Source: Mariniphaga sp040772505
Lineage (GTDB): Bacteria; Bacteroidota; Bacteroidia; Bacteroidales; Prolixibacteraceae
Assembly (NCBI GenBank): GCA_040772505.1
Contig: JAXGYA010000002.1
Span: 556,684 to 620,683, forward strand
Direction: 5' to 3'
Length of the DNA: 64,000 bases
Shown here: one piece after another, positions 19,809 to 30,555 of the stretch
How the letters are laid out: each line of letters begins with the position of its first letter
Numbering within the stretch: position 1 is the stretch's first letter
The notes under the pieces: generated by a model
What the model was told of the DNA's origin: nothing
The model's database searches: none
The model's input: the letters and a program-made list of their open reading frames with translations, nothing else
Made by a program: the position numbers and the translations under genes

Positions 19809-20675
19809 ATGAAGAATATGAATAAGATATTGAAAAAAATAAAATTTCCTGTTCTGTCGGGAATAGTACTTTTTGTCTTAATATCATGCGAAAGGCACGA
19901 TTTTCTCGACGAAAACCTGATAACAGGGGAGGTTGGCGCACAAGCCTACTGGGAAATTGAAAGTTCAGCGATAACCGCCGGTTCAAAAATGTCCTTTTTT
20001 GCTCAGTACTACACAACTGAAGCCGATATAGATCATTCGGAAGTGTGGTATAACATTACAGAAACTTTGGAAAAAAATGTATCCTGTCCGTGGGTTACAA
20101 CTTTCACCTACTCCTACAGTTCAACCACTTCTGAGGAAAAACGTATTTCTCAGAAAATAGAGGAATATCCGCATTCAGCGGCTATCTGGTCCGATTCTCT
20201 TCGTGCTTATACCTTAAAAAGTAACTTCCCGGTGAGTGGAACTTTAAGTCCGTTTTCGTGGCAAAAACCTGAGCAGTTTGATGAGTCCAGAATGAAAAGT
20301 TATTTCGGAGATGGTTTTATGCAACATTTTAAGGATAGCCTTTACACACTGATGCAGTATGCCGATTTCAAAAACATGTATATGGGAATGGGGTTGCTTG
20401 AAGACTTTAAGGCATATACCGACTCAACATTTGATGCCAATTCCGACAGTTATATTTACCACTTTCCAAAGGATGGAGCGGGAGAAACTCCGGTTCCCGG
20501 AGAAATAAAAAATATGTTTAAAGGAATCACATTTGCCCAGTTGATTGAAAACAGCGCAAGTGGTTATTATGAAGTGGAATACAAGCGTACTTATTATCTG
20601 GAAGCTATCCTTCGGGTCTATAACGTCCATGGAATATACGGAACAACAACGCTGAAAAAGATTGATATTAACTAA
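19809..20675 (+). CDS. Unrecognised PUL1 surface lipoprotein
   Basis: ATG 19809 is preferred over an upstream ATG at 19785 that overlaps susD, because it gives a compact lipoprotein signal (FPVLSGIVLFVLISC). The ~285-residue mature protein is rich in Tyr, Ser and Thr and has no motif I can name. It sits in the susCD operon directly after susD, the usual place for accessory surface glycan-binding proteins. That role is inferred from context only. Confidence 0.75.
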   Translation: MKNMNKILKKIKFPVLSGIVLFVLISCERHDFLDENLITGEVGAQAYWEIESSAITAGSKMSFFAQYYTTEADIDHSEVWYNITETLEKNVSCPWVTTFTYSYSSTTSEEKRISQKIEEYPHSAAIWSDSLRAYTLKSNFPVSGTLSPFSWQKPEQFDESRMKSYFGDGFMQHFKDSLYTLMQYADFKNMYMGMGLLEDFKAYTDSTFDANSDSYIYHFPKDGAGETPVPGEIKNMFKGITFAQLIENSASGYYEVEYKRTYYLEAILRVYNVHGIYGTTTLKKIDIN

Positions 20676-20692
20676 CAAAGAGAAGAGTTCAC

Positions 20693-22378
20693 ATGAAACG
20701 AAAAATCATAAACAGACATTACATTTTTATGGCAGCCTTAGCCGGGCTGTTCACTTTCGGGTGCATTGACAATATGCCTGAAATAGAAGACCTTCCCTCG
20801 GCTGCTGTAGCATTCACCTATGAGGTTGTTGATGACTCCTATCAGTTGGACTATTATGTGGGGGCAAAAATTGAATTTACCAGCACATCTTATCTGGCAG
20901 GTGAATGCAAATGGGATTTTGGTGATGGAACAGAGATTGCCACGGGTGATGTGGTAACGCATAAATACAGTGCTGCCGGAACATATCAGGTTAAGCTGAC
21001 GGTTGGTGATGCAAAAAGCAGAAAGATGCCAATTCTGATTAGTGATATTGTTCCTATAATGACAGTTGACTCCATTGAAGGAGGGATTTGTGAAGTGCTT
21101 ACAACTCCCGTATCTATTTCTGTGGAGCTTCCCAACCCCGAAGGGTTATCGGAAGAGTATGAATGGATTTTTCCGCTGGGAACCAGAGATGAAAGTGGCA
21201 ATGTAGTCAGTACATCAGATAAAAGAGACCCCGGAAAACTGAAGTTCAGTCATGTGGGTTCACAGACAGTTCGCTTGCGGGTTAAGCTTGGAGGGCGCAC
21301 CTTGGAAGAGGGTAGGGTAAATGTGCAGGTTGCATACAATGAGGATGTACCAACATTGTATTATGCGGTGAAGGGAGGAAACATCATGGCGCTGAAGCTT
21401 GCAGAAAATGCGCCGTCAGATATGCTGATCTACCCCTATGATATGGCTGTCTCTTCAGGAAAGCACCCCTTGAACATTGTTTTCAAAAACCCATCACTTT
21501 ATATTCTGGATTGCGGACAGCAGTTTACTTATGTGAATGATGAGAGTGGAGTTTTAGGAGATGGGCGGATTTTTGTTATGTCAAAAGACGGTTCCAAAGT
21601 GGAAACCATGCTTACAAACACAGGCGCGGCTTTTGATGATCCCTTCTACGGATATGCCGACGATAAGCATCTCTATTTTTCCAATCGCAATACGGGGATC
21701 ATGCGCATTGAACATTCCGAGAGGAACCGGCTGTATTCGCCTTCAGAATTTCCATACTATGTGCAGAATGCAACTCTTGGTTATTATGCGAATGGATGGA
21801 GCTATGGCTCCATGAATGCCTGCTTTGGAAAAATTGACGGTACATGGTACTGGTGCAAAACATTCAACGGAACCGGTATTTTCCGATTCACCGATGGCGA
21901 TATTCTGAGTGAAGCAATCACAGGCGGAAAGCCCGCTCCCTCTGCCGGCGTTGCCCTTTCGGGTATGAGCCCGAAATCATTTGTGTGGGACAGCAAAAAC
22001 CAGGTAATCTATTTTTCCATATACGACACCGGGTATGAAGGATTATACCGTTGCACGCTTGACCAGTTGAACGGTATCGGCGGCATAAAATCTAATCTTG
22101 CACCCTATCTTCTGAAAACAGCTAAAGGGAAATCCGTTATTCCAATTACTGAAGCGGGAAGGGGTGAAGGTTCAGCAGGTGAGTTTATCGGAATTTGCCA
22201 GTTGACACTGGATGAATCAACCGGCGCAGTATATTTTGGATTCCGTTCTGCCTATCCCGATGAAGTAAAGTCGGGGCTGATGCGTTACAATCCGAAAACC
22301 GGTTACATTGAGCATGTCATTGAAGGTGTGGAGGTTTATGGAGTGTCCGTTAACAACAATAAATCAAAACTTTTTTAA
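20693..22378 (+). CDS. PKD-domain surface lipoprotein, putative glycan-binding protein
   Basis: This 561-residue lipoprotein has the lipobox FTFGC. A PKD domain lies at ~35-115 (WDFGDGTE, AGTYQVKLTVGD), a second beta-sandwich at ~120-215, and a C-terminal ~340-residue region with repeated short beta motifs (DDKHLYFSNRNTGIMRIE, KNQVIYFSIYDTGYEGLYR) resembling a beta-propeller. PKD plus propeller lipoproteins in PULs usually serve as cell-surface glycan-binding proteins. It lies 17 bp after the previous gene and 5 bp before the glycoside hydrolase, so it belongs to the same operon. No catalytic motif is visible. Confidence 0.8.
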   Translation: MKRKIINRHYIFMAALAGLFTFGCIDNMPEIEDLPSAAVAFTYEVVDDSYQLDYYVGAKIEFTSTSYLAGECKWDFGDGTEIATGDVVTHKYSAAGTYQVKLTVGDAKSRKMPILISDIVPIMTVDSIEGGICEVLTTPVSISVELPNPEGLSEEYEWIFPLGTRDESGNVVSTSDKRDPGKLKFSHVGSQTVRLRVKLGGRTLEEGRVNVQVAYNEDVPTLYYAVKGGNIMALKLAENAPSDMLIYPYDMAVSSGKHPLNIVFKNPSLYILDCGQQFTYVNDESGVLGDGRIFVMSKDGSKVETMLTNTGAAFDDPFYGYADDKHLYFSNRNTGIMRIEHSERNRLYSPSEFPYYVQNATLGYYANGWSYGSMNACFGKIDGTWYWCKTFNGTGIFRFTDGDILSEAITGGKPAPSAGVALSGMSPKSFVWDSKNQVIYFSIYDTGYEGLYRCTLDQLNGIGGIKSNLAPYLLKTAKGKSVIPITEAGRGEGSAGEFIGICQLTLDESTGAVYFGFRSAYPDEVKSGLMRYNPKTGYIEHVIEGVEVYGVSVNNNKSKLF

Positions 22379-22383
22379 GGAGA

Positions 22384-25200
22384 ATGAATTATAAAAGTGA
22401 TTTGAGGTATTTTTTCTTACTTGTCTTTGGATTTCTGTGGTCGCATAGCGAAATCGCTTATGCGGAGCCACCCAAGCGTGAGATGCGCGCCTCCTGGCTT
22501 GCAACTGTCTGGCGGTTGGACTGGCCTGCGGTAACTGTTCCGGCAAACGGCTCCCCCGCTCAGCGGGAGGCTGCCATCAATCAGCAAAAAAATGAGTTGA
22601 GAACTATTTTTAGCCGGCTGCAGGAGGCAAACATGAATGCAGTATTTTTTCAAGTACGCAGTATGAGCGATGTAATGTATCCTTCATCCTATGAAAACTG
22701 GAGCAGTTTCATTTCATCGGAACGCGGTGCCGATCCGGGATACGACCCTCTGGCATTTGCCATTGAAGAAGCTCATCAGCGTGGATTGGAATTGCATGCA
22801 TGGATTAATCCCTATCGCTATTCAACATCTCAGGCAACGCATGGAAACTTACCCGACGACTATGCCAACAGTCATCCCGATTGGTTGATGACCTATGACA
22901 GTTATACCAAAATCCTGAATCCCGGTAAGCCGGAAGTGACACGGCGGATAGTGGATATTGTTGCTGAGGTGGTTTCCGGCTATGATGTGGACGGAATTGT
23001 TTTTGACGACTATTTTTATATCAACGGCGGCACTCAGGATTATATGGATCAAGCTGAATATGACGCATATAATCCCGAGGGCTTGCTTCGTGCCGATTGG
23101 CGGCGTGAAAACTGCAACCGGATGATAAAAAGCGTATATGATAAAATTCAGGAGTTGAAGCCGTGGGTAACATTTGGTGTCAGCCCGGCGGGTGTTGCCG
23201 CATCAAATGCTGCCGTAGCTGCAAAATACGGTGTTTCGCCTGCCCCTGTGGGGAGCGACTGGCAATATGATGGCATCTTTTCCGACCCGTTAGCATGGCT
23301 GAGTCAAGGCTCCATTGATTACATCTCGCCACAAATATACTGGGAAACAAACAGTGCAAACGCTTACGATAAATTAGCACCATGGTGGTCAATTGTTGCC
23401 AATAAGTTTGGAAAACATTTCTATTCAAGCCATTCATTAACAGCAATGACCGGACCTGCACCTGCACCACAGGCGATAAAAACAATTCTTAATGAAAATG
23501 AAGATATTGGCTGGAATGTTTTTTCTGAAATTGAAAAGGGAGCAATTCATCAGAAAATTTTTGATTCAAACACGCAAAGTCAGTTCATGCCAGCTGCCGT
23601 TGCTTACTATTTTCCGGAAATAGGCGCTCAGGTGGAATGGAACAGAACCAGCGACATGAACGGAGCACCCGGTTCTGTATTCTATGCCACAAAAAAGGCA
23701 ACAGGTGTTTCATTTGTCAATTATCTTAAAGAGGAAGTATTTATTTTTCCGGCATTGCCGCCGGCAATTGGTTGGAAAAAAGCAGATGCTCAAACATTGG
23801 TTGGAGATATCAGTCTGTCAGGGAATGTTTTAACGTGGAATTACGAAAACAACAATGTCCGTTATGCAATTTATGCGGTGCCTAATTCAAAGAGAAATGA
23901 TGATGCCGTATTTTCTTCATCCCTCTATCTCAAAGGTGTTTCTTACGCTAAGCAATTTATTTTACCTGAAAATATCAGTGCAGAAACCCATAAAATAGCT
24001 GTTTCAGTACTGGATCGTTTCGGGAATGAGTTTTCGCCACGGGTTATGGGTGAAAGTGTTATAGAACCAACTTCGCCCACGCTGGTTTATCCTGCAGACA
24101 ATGAAAATATTGTAATTCCCGCAATTTTTAAGTGGAATGCAGTCCCCCACGCCGACAGCTATGTATGGGAAGTTGCGCTTGATGATGGGTTTAATGAGCT
24201 GTTTTGTTCGCGCGAAACAGCAGAATCGCAATTCTTTTCCGGATTGGAAACAAGCATGAAAGACAATACCGAGTATTACTGGCGGGTCAGGGCGCGTGTC
24301 CCCAATGGAGGTGAAAGCTATTCTGAAGTAAGGAGTTTTACCGGGGAAAAATTTAAAATCACTTCGCCTGTTTATGGAGAAGAGGATGTGCCGCTTGCTC
24401 CGCGTATTGAGTGGAGCGAAGTAACAGTCTCCGAACCTGTTGATTACATTGTTGAAGTGGCAACTTCATCTCTTTTTCAAAGTTCTCAGATAGTGTTCAA
24501 CCAAACGGTTCAGACCCCTTACTGTGATATTCCGGATAAAACCCTGACAACTTCAACCATCTATTTTGTGCGTGTTCGGACAACCATAAACGGTGCGGAT
24601 GCTGTTACCGAGGTTGTTCGCTTTACTGTAGAGGATTTGCCTATACCCGTTCCGGTGATTCTTTCACCGGAAGACGGTGACCTCATTTCAGCGACTGAAA
24701 TCGAAGTGGTTTGGAAACCTCAGAATTCAAAGGGATTTCATGTGGAGTTGTCTGAAAATGAAAACTTTCCACCACGAAGCACTAATTTGCAAAAGGTGGA
24801 TGCCTATTCCTATTCCTATATTTATGCCGGATTAACTCCGGGAGTTTATTACATACGTGTTTCAGCGTTGACAAAGGACGGAAAAACAGCTCCGTCGGAG
24901 GTTGTGATGGTTTCCTTGTCGAAAACCAACGGACTGGACGATATTATAAATAAAAATGAGTTTTGTTACAATTATCGCGATTTGACAGGAAACAGTTTTA
25001 TTGTCATTAACAGCTTGCAGACAGGAAAAGCAACAATCGCTATCCATTCTGTATCGGGAACACTGCTTAATAAAACACTGCATAATATTGTAGAGGGACA
25101 AAACATTTTCACACTTGATTTAGCCGGATATGCACAGGGAATTTATCTGATAGTAATAGAAACAGACCGGTTTGGTAAAACAATGAAAATTAACAAATAG
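22384..25200 (+). CDS. GHL10-family glycoside hydrolase with T9SS sorting domain
   Basis: The protein has 938 residues with an N-terminal signal peptide. A GHL10 (DUF187) TIM-barrel follows at ~30-400 (REMRASWLATVWRLDWP, NAVFFQVRSMSDVMYPS, LHAWINPYR, VDGIVFDDYFY with D203, D208 and D209, and YISPQIYWE). Two or three fibronectin-III-like domains come next (~560-820), then a T9SS type A sorting tail (~860-938, TIAIHSVSG... GIYLIVIE). The E. coli homologue DigH (YddW) cleaves peptide-free peptidoglycan glycan strands. That precedent, with the amidase encoded downstream, suggests bacterial cell-wall glycan as substrate. The substrate is inferred. Confidence 0.88.
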   Translation: MNYKSDLRYFFLLVFGFLWSHSEIAYAEPPKREMRASWLATVWRLDWPAVTVPANGSPAQREAAINQQKNELRTIFSRLQEANMNAVFFQVRSMSDVMYPSSYENWSSFISSERGADPGYDPLAFAIEEAHQRGLELHAWINPYRYSTSQATHGNLPDDYANSHPDWLMTYDSYTKILNPGKPEVTRRIVDIVAEVVSGYDVDGIVFDDYFYINGGTQDYMDQAEYDAYNPEGLLRADWRRENCNRMIKSVYDKIQELKPWVTFGVSPAGVAASNAAVAAKYGVSPAPVGSDWQYDGIFSDPLAWLSQGSIDYISPQIYWETNSANAYDKLAPWWSIVANKFGKHFYSSHSLTAMTGPAPAPQAIKTILNENEDIGWNVFSEIEKGAIHQKIFDSNTQSQFMPAAVAYYFPEIGAQVEWNRTSDMNGAPGSVFYATKKATGVSFVNYLKEEVFIFPALPPAIGWKKADAQTLVGDISLSGNVLTWNYENNNVRYAIYAVPNSKRNDDAVFSSSLYLKGVSYAKQFILPENISAETHKIAVSVLDRFGNEFSPRVMGESVIEPTSPTLVYPADNENIVIPAIFKWNAVPHADSYVWEVALDDGFNELFCSRETAESQFFSGLETSMKDNTEYYWRVRARVPNGGESYSEVRSFTGEKFKITSPVYGEEDVPLAPRIEWSEVTVSEPVDYIVEVATSSLFQSSQIVFNQTVQTPYCDIPDKTLTTSTIYFVRVRTTINGADAVTEVVRFTVEDLPIPVPVILSPEDGDLISATEIEVVWKPQNSKGFHVELSENENFPPRSTNLQKVDAYSYSYIYAGLTPGVYYIRVSALTKDGKTAPSEVVMVSLSKTNGLDDIINKNEFCYNYRDLTGNSFIVINSLQTGKATIAIHSVSGTLLNKTLHNIVEGQNIFTLDLAGYAQGIYLIVIETDRFGKTMKINK

Positions 25201-25439
25201 GCAGAATGGTTGTCAGACGGGTTCTTTGAGGTTTTAATGGAAAAAGATTGGTTTTTTACGACAATTAAATTTTAAAAATATATTCATAATGATTATCTTA
25301 GAAGTTTAATCGTTAAATTTAATGAAACAAACGGTTTAAGAATTTTGTTGCAGAAGTAACGTTGTAAAACTTTACTTTTCCCTGAATTTATAAAGATATT
25401 ATTTGGTTTTTATAGTTATTAATTTTAAACATTTATCGT

Positions 25440-27974
25440 ATGAAAAAATTTACTTTAATGATTTTAGCATGCAGCATGGCTTTTCTGAGCTATGCGCAGG
25501 GAGACATCACCTATGAATTAAATGGTGGTGTGACCAACGACAAGGGTTGGACAAACAAGAATGACATGTACATGGGATTAAATGCTGCGTGGAATACGTT
25601 TTCAGGAACCTCTACCACATGGAAGACTTTAGATGAACTAATCACTGAAGCGGGTGGAGTGGTAGATAACGCAGTACCGCTGGGGATACCTACCCAGGCA
25701 CCAGCTATGGATGTACCATTTATTCAAGATGCTGACGTAAAAGCTGAATGGCAGTGGTTGGTAGATTATATGGATGCTGCGTGTACAGCACAAGGTAAGA
25801 CTCTGCCTTCTTCAAGTGGAGCTTTTTTACGTTATAATTTATCAGCTTTTTTCTTGAGTAGCGTTCGCCCGGGATGGCCCGCATCCGCTGATTATACTGT
25901 TCTTGGTCAACCCTCAGCATTTATGCCGGCATGGAAGCAAGCTTTTGTAGGTCCGGCTTCTTATGACGGAACAGCAGAAGTGGTTATTCCCGCCCCTTAC
26001 AGGGAAGGTTTTTCCTTTGACGGCTGGTATGAAGCTGATGATTTTTCCGGTGAGAAAGTCACTTCAATCCCGGAAGGCGCTTCAGGTGATAAAACGCTTT
26101 ATGCAAAATGGGTGGAATATATTCCAACAATTAAGGAAGTGTGGGCATTGGATGAAGCCAAAGAGACAAAAACAGCAGGAACTGTTACTTTGGTAGATGG
26201 AGTGAAAGTGTATATCCAGGATGACACCGGTGGCTTGCTTGTTGAATTTGCATCAGCTCCGGAAGTGGCTGCAGGAAATAAAGTAGTTGTTAGCGGTACA
26301 ACTGCATTGATTGGAGCTTATACCAAACTTGAAGATGCTTCTGTAGTCTCAAAAGAGACCGCTTCAATTCCGTCAGCCCTGAACATAAATTTGCCTACGC
26401 TGATCCAAGAGCCACAGGACTTTATTTTTAAGTTGGTTTATATTGAAGGACTAAACATAGAATCCTATGATAGCAAGGGAGCTGTTTTGGGTGATGGCGT
26501 AGAGTCAATTCCTTTATATGTAGAATTAAATCAGACACAATTTCCTGTGGGCATAAAGGTGAATGTGAAAGTTGTGGTTTCGTATGACGATGTTGAATAT
26601 CTTGCCGGCACTGCAGCAGATGTTGTTGCTGCACCCGTACCGCGCCCCGATCCGGCAACTTATCCGGTTCTTGAAGATGGAAAATATACACTGACAAACA
26701 AGTGGCTTGTCTCTAATGTTATGGATAATTTCTCCTCTAACCGGGTGGGTATAGCCGACTTTGTTCGTGGAATGGCAGCAAAGGATGGAAAAATGTATTT
26801 TGTGGACAGGAACCTGAAACAATTGACTGTAGTAGATGGAGCTACTGGAGAAATGCTGGAACCAATAAAATTAGCCTCCAATATATTTACCTACGAAGTT
26901 GATGACGAAACAAAAGTAGCAGGTACACTTCCGTTTAACGACATTAAAATTGATGGCGCCGGCAATGTGCTGCTTGGAAATTGTATTACATCCAATGCAC
27001 AGCCTTTCCAGGTGTGGAAAATTAATTTGACTACAGGCGAGGGTGAGTTAATAGTGCATGAGATTCTGGAAGAAAATTATGATTTTGCAGAGGCAACCAT
27101 ACGTTTTGATGCTTTCGGGGTTTATGGAGATGTAGATGGCGATGCAATTATTATGGCAATGAATGCGTCTGACATGGAAGCCTATAAATGGACAATTTCC
27201 GGTGGAGTAGCCGGTGGAGCAGAAGTAATCCTGATTGATAATTCACAAGAGGGAACTTACCTTACCGGATTGCCAAATCCGGGAGCTGCACCCCAAATTT
27301 TCCCAATGGATGAAGACTATTTCTATATCGACGGATGGTCAACGCTTCCAACTCTGATCGACATGGATGGAAATGTCGTTGACGGTTTTTATAATGATAC
27401 GTCAGAAGATTGGACTGTTGCAGCCAGCACTAAACAGGGACATAACGGGTTGACCGAATTTAGCGTTGGCGACGATCATTTCTTCCTGATGGCTTATACA
27501 AATACAGCGGGCACTCCACCTTCATCATTCCGGTTGTTTAAGTGGGCTGATGCCAATAAGGAATTTGCAGATATTCAGTCATTATGGATATTCCCTGAAG
27601 CCGGAATGGGTAGTGCAACGAATGCATACCGTACAGCCGTACCTTCTGTTGAAGTTGATGAAGAAGAGGGAGTTGCAACGATTTATCTTTACGCCGGTGA
27701 AAATGGTTATGGCGTTTATGAATTTAAAGTTAGCACACCAAACAGCGCATCGATTGATATCAACAAGGAACTTCTGAATGTTATTGTAAGAGAAAAAACA
27801 TTGAAATTCAATCAACAGTTAGAGTTTGTTGCTGTATATTCAGTTACCGGACAACTGGTTGTTCAGGCAAAACAAACTTCAGCAGTTGAAGTTCCTCAAA
27901 ATGGAATTTATATCGTGAGGGCAAAAACTGCGGGCGGAGAGCTGGCTGTTCGTAAAGTAGTGGTAATGAATTGA
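25440..27974 (+). CDS. Large T9SS-secreted protein, DUF4623-like with Listeria-Bacteroides repeat
   Basis: The protein has 844 residues with signal peptide (MAFLSYAQG). The N-terminal ~160 residues are not recognised. An InlB/Listeria-Bacteroides repeat lies at ~180-225 (YREGFSFDGWYEA... KTLYAKW). An OB-fold-like beta domain follows at ~235-395 (VYIQDDTGGLLVEF, GNKVVVSGTT). A ~380-residue beta-propeller-like region resembles DUF4623 (GMAAKDGKMYFVDRN, ATNAYRTAVPSVEV). A T9SS tail closes the protein (VYSVTGQLVV... NGIYIVRAKTAG). No catalytic residues are evident, so it may bind or scaffold. A 239-bp gap before it and a strong terminator after it (27996-28028) suggest a separate transcription unit inside PUL1. 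Confidence 0.7.
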   Translation: MKKFTLMILACSMAFLSYAQGDITYELNGGVTNDKGWTNKNDMYMGLNAAWNTFSGTSTTWKTLDELITEAGGVVDNAVPLGIPTQAPAMDVPFIQDADVKAEWQWLVDYMDAACTAQGKTLPSSSGAFLRYNLSAFFLSSVRPGWPASADYTVLGQPSAFMPAWKQAFVGPASYDGTAEVVIPAPYREGFSFDGWYEADDFSGEKVTSIPEGASGDKTLYAKWVEYIPTIKEVWALDEAKETKTAGTVTLVDGVKVYIQDDTGGLLVEFASAPEVAAGNKVVVSGTTALIGAYTKLEDASVVSKETASIPSALNINLPTLIQEPQDFIFKLVYIEGLNIESYDSKGAVLGDGVESIPLYVELNQTQFPVGIKVNVKVVVSYDDVEYLAGTAADVVAAPVPRPDPATYPVLEDGKYTLTNKWLVSNVMDNFSSNRVGIADFVRGMAAKDGKMYFVDRNLKQLTVVDGATGEMLEPIKLASNIFTYEVDDETKVAGTLPFNDIKIDGAGNVLLGNCITSNAQPFQVWKINLTTGEGELIVHEILEENYDFAEATIRFDAFGVYGDVDGDAIIMAMNASDMEAYKWTISGGVAGGAEVILIDNSQEGTYLTGLPNPGAAPQIFPMDEDYFYIDGWSTLPTLIDMDGNVVDGFYNDTSEDWTVAASTKQGHNGLTEFSVGDDHFFLMAYTNTAGTPPSSFRLFKWADANKEFADIQSLWIFPEAGMGSATNAYRTAVPSVEVDEEEGVATIYLYAGENGYGVYEFKVSTPNSASIDINKELLNVIVREKTLKFNQQLEFVAVYSVTGQLVVQAKQTSAVEVPQNGIYIVRAKTAGGELAVRKVVVMN

Positions 27975-27995
27975 AAAACGGACAGTTGAAACTTT

Positions 27996-28028
27996 AAAAA
28001 GGTGGTGGCTTACCCACCACCTTTTTAT
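27996..28028 (+). terminator. Rho-independent terminator after the DUF4623-like gene
   Basis: The stem ggtggtgg / ccaccacc, with flanking A5/T5 extension and a short loop, is followed by a T-rich run. It lies 22 bp after the stop codon and in front of the phosphodiester glycosidase gene, so it splits the PUL1 genes into at least two transcripts. Confidence 0.85.
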
Positions 28029-28071
28029 TTGCTGATAATCTTTTTATATCATTAAAATAGAATCAGAATTT

Positions 28072-30525
28072 ATGAGAAATTTTTGCCGGTATTTCTTTTT
28101 TCTATCTCTTTTATTCGTTGTTACACAGGTTTCAGCCATACAAATTGGCGGTATTACCTATAAGGTTGACACACTTGAAAATCATCAGGTGGGACCCGGA
28201 ACGCAGTATATTTCTTTGCGACTGACAGCAACAGGCAAGCGTTTGGATGTCTTTTTCCTGAAAACTGATCTTAAAAACCCTTATGTTGAGATTCGTACTG
28301 CTTTAGGACGCGATTCCATCTACACCGGTGAGCCCACTTCAGTTGTTGCAAAACGAAAGTCAAAGGAAGGTGCTTTTTATTTTGCCGGAACCAATGGTGA
28401 TTTTTATTCAACATCCGGCTATATCGGATATCCCGTAAGCGGAAATATGGTTGATGGTGAAATCGCAAAGATTCCCGGCAGCCGTAATGTATTTGTCATT
28501 GATGACCAAAAAATTCCCAGCATCGGAATAGCAAATTTTTTGGGCAAGCTGTGGATAAATAATGAAGAATACTCAATTCACTCGGCAAATCATCTGCGTG
28601 AAACAAACCGTTTGGTATTGTATAATCAGCTGAACGGTAGAAGTACGCGCACAAATAAATACGGTACGGAAGTATTGATTGAGTTGAAAGAAGGTTACGA
28701 GTGGGGCACCAATAAAGTTTTGAAAGCCAAAGTACTGAAAGTTGAAAAGGAGATCGGGAACATGGCAATTCCAAAGGGAAAAGCAGTTTTGTCAGGTCAT
28801 GGAACAGCAGCTGTTCAGTTAAACCAGCTGAAAGTAAATGATGATATTGAATTTGAGCTGAATGTGCGGCTTGGAACGGATGATTCGTCAAATTTTTTGC
28901 AGATGACAGGTGGCGACAATTATGCAACCATGCTTCTGAATGGCATTATTGAGAAAAACAGTGTCTGGAATGAGCTGCATCCCCGCACTGGACTGGGCTA
29001 TAGCAGAAACAGGGATTCTCTGATTTTCTGTGTGGTTGATGGTCGCGGGGTTTCAAACGGAGCCACCACAAAAGATATGGCTGAACTTATGAAAAGCGCC
29101 GGGGCATATACGGCATTCAATATGGACGGCGGCGGTTCAAGTACAATGTATGTGGCAGAATATGGACAGGCAGTCAATAAAACCAGTGATGGACCCGAAC
29201 GTGCAGTTGCCAACAGTATTTATGTTGTTGCAACATCCCCTACGGACAATACTATAAGCAAAATTAAACCATATAGACAATCCATCTCACTACCGCGCTA
29301 TGGTGAATATACCCCGCAGTTTTATGGATATAATCAGTATGAAGTGTTGCTTGAGACTGATGTGCAAAATGTAGAGTTGTCCTGCCCTGCAAGTTTGGGT
29401 AAAATTCAGGGAAATAAATTTATTGCTTCAGGCGACACCCCCGGAAAAATTACCGCTACATACAACGGAACCATTTCAACAACTATTGATGTGAATTTTG
29501 TTCCGGTTTCGGAAATAAAGATTCGGTTGGACTCCGTAATTGTGGATAACAGAACAGATTATCTGATTGAAGTTGTTGGGACAACCGGTTCCGGGCAAAC
29601 TGCTATTTCTCCTGCCGCTTTAACCTGGACGGTGAGCAACACCGAAATTTGTACTGTGGAAAACGGAAAGGTAAAGGCGTTAAAAAACGGAACAACCACT
29701 ATTTCAGGGAAGCTTGATGAGATAACGGATTTTATTAAAATCAAAGTGGAAATTCCGGAGAGTATGAGTATCATCGGCGATAGCATTAGTCCGGAAAAAT
29801 GGGAACTTGATGCCTCCTCCTTTTTAAAAGCCCAGCTCAATACGAATAATCTTCCCGATAGCTGGGAACATGGCGCCGTGGTAAATTTCACACACGCTGC
29901 CGGACGTTCGCCTTATGTGGAGCTGATTATGCAAAAATCGTTTTTTGGATTGCCCGACACCATAAAAATGGTCTTAAATATCGGGGATATGAACATTTCA
30001 AGAGCGCTTTTTTCACTAAGGGCAAATGATGCATCTAAGGTCACCACCTTTGAACTAACTGCTTTTGAGCAAAATAAAGATTTTACGCTTTCTATACCTG
30101 TTGACCAACTGTTTGACGTAAGCGACAGAGCAATATATCCGGTTTGGTTCGATAAAGTGAGATTTTATCTCAACGCATCAGGCATGACGGCAGGAAAATC
30201 TTATTCTCTTGCTGCAAAGGAAATCAGGCTGGTTTATAAGGATTTTTTGCCAACCGGTATTTTTTTAGTTAAAGAAAACAGGTTTAAAATTTTTCCAAAT
30301 CCGGTTAAAAATCAGATGCTCTATGTACAGTTAAATGAAACTGCAACCCAAAAAGTGCGTGCCGAAGTATATGACCAGACCGGAAGAAGGCTTTCAGAAA
30401 AATACTTTGGAAATTATGGCGGGGAAATCCTTGAAATTCCTGTTCCATTTCTAACTCCGGGAATTTACCTGTTAAAAATCTATGAAAACGAAAAGCCGGG
30501 AGTTTTGAAATTTATTGTTCAATGA
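28072..30525 (+). CDS. Phosphodiester glycosidase (NAGPA domain), T9SS-secreted
   Basis: The protein has 817 residues with signal peptide (VVTQVSAIQ). A NAGPA domain spans ~85-390, with GTNGDFYSTSGYIGYPVSG near 105-125, HPRTGLGYSRN near 303 and the hallmark NMDGGGSSTM around D352, followed by the conserved ERAVANSI. A Big_2-like Ig domain lies at ~480-565, a beta-sandwich at ~575-730, and a T9SS tail ends the protein (ENRFKIFPNPVKN). NAGPA enzymes remove GlcNAc from sugar-phosphodiester linkages in the mammalian lysosomal-tag pathway; bacterial relatives act on related phosphodiester glycosides. A secreted enzyme of this type fits cleavage of phosphate-linked glycan decorations such as those on Gram-positive walls. 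That target is an inference. Confidence 0.87.
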   Translation: MRNFCRYFFFLSLLFVVTQVSAIQIGGITYKVDTLENHQVGPGTQYISLRLTATGKRLDVFFLKTDLKNPYVEIRTALGRDSIYTGEPTSVVAKRKSKEGAFYFAGTNGDFYSTSGYIGYPVSGNMVDGEIAKIPGSRNVFVIDDQKIPSIGIANFLGKLWINNEEYSIHSANHLRETNRLVLYNQLNGRSTRTNKYGTEVLIELKEGYEWGTNKVLKAKVLKVEKEIGNMAIPKGKAVLSGHGTAAVQLNQLKVNDDIEFELNVRLGTDDSSNFLQMTGGDNYATMLLNGIIEKNSVWNELHPRTGLGYSRNRDSLIFCVVDGRGVSNGATTKDMAELMKSAGAYTAFNMDGGGSSTMYVAEYGQAVNKTSDGPERAVANSIYVVATSPTDNTISKIKPYRQSISLPRYGEYTPQFYGYNQYEVLLETDVQNVELSCPASLGKIQGNKFIASGDTPGKITATYNGTISTTIDVNFVPVSEIKIRLDSVIVDNRTDYLIEVVGTTGSGQTAISPAALTWTVSNTEICTVENGKVKALKNGTTTISGKLDEITDFIKIKVEIPESMSIIGDSISPEKWELDASSFLKAQLNTNNLPDSWEHGAVVNFTHAAGRSPYVELIMQKSFFGLPDTIKMVLNIGDMNISRALFSLRANDASKVTTFELTAFEQNKDFTLSIPVDQLFDVSDRAIYPVWFDKVRFYLNASGMTAGKSYSLAAKEIRLVYKDFLPTGIFLVKENRFKIFPNPVKNQMLYVQLNETATQKVRAEVYDQTGRRLSEKYFGNYGGEILEIPVPFLTPGIYLLKIYENEKPGVLKFIVQ

Positions 30526-30555
30526 GTATAGATTGAAAATTTAATGTGTAGAACC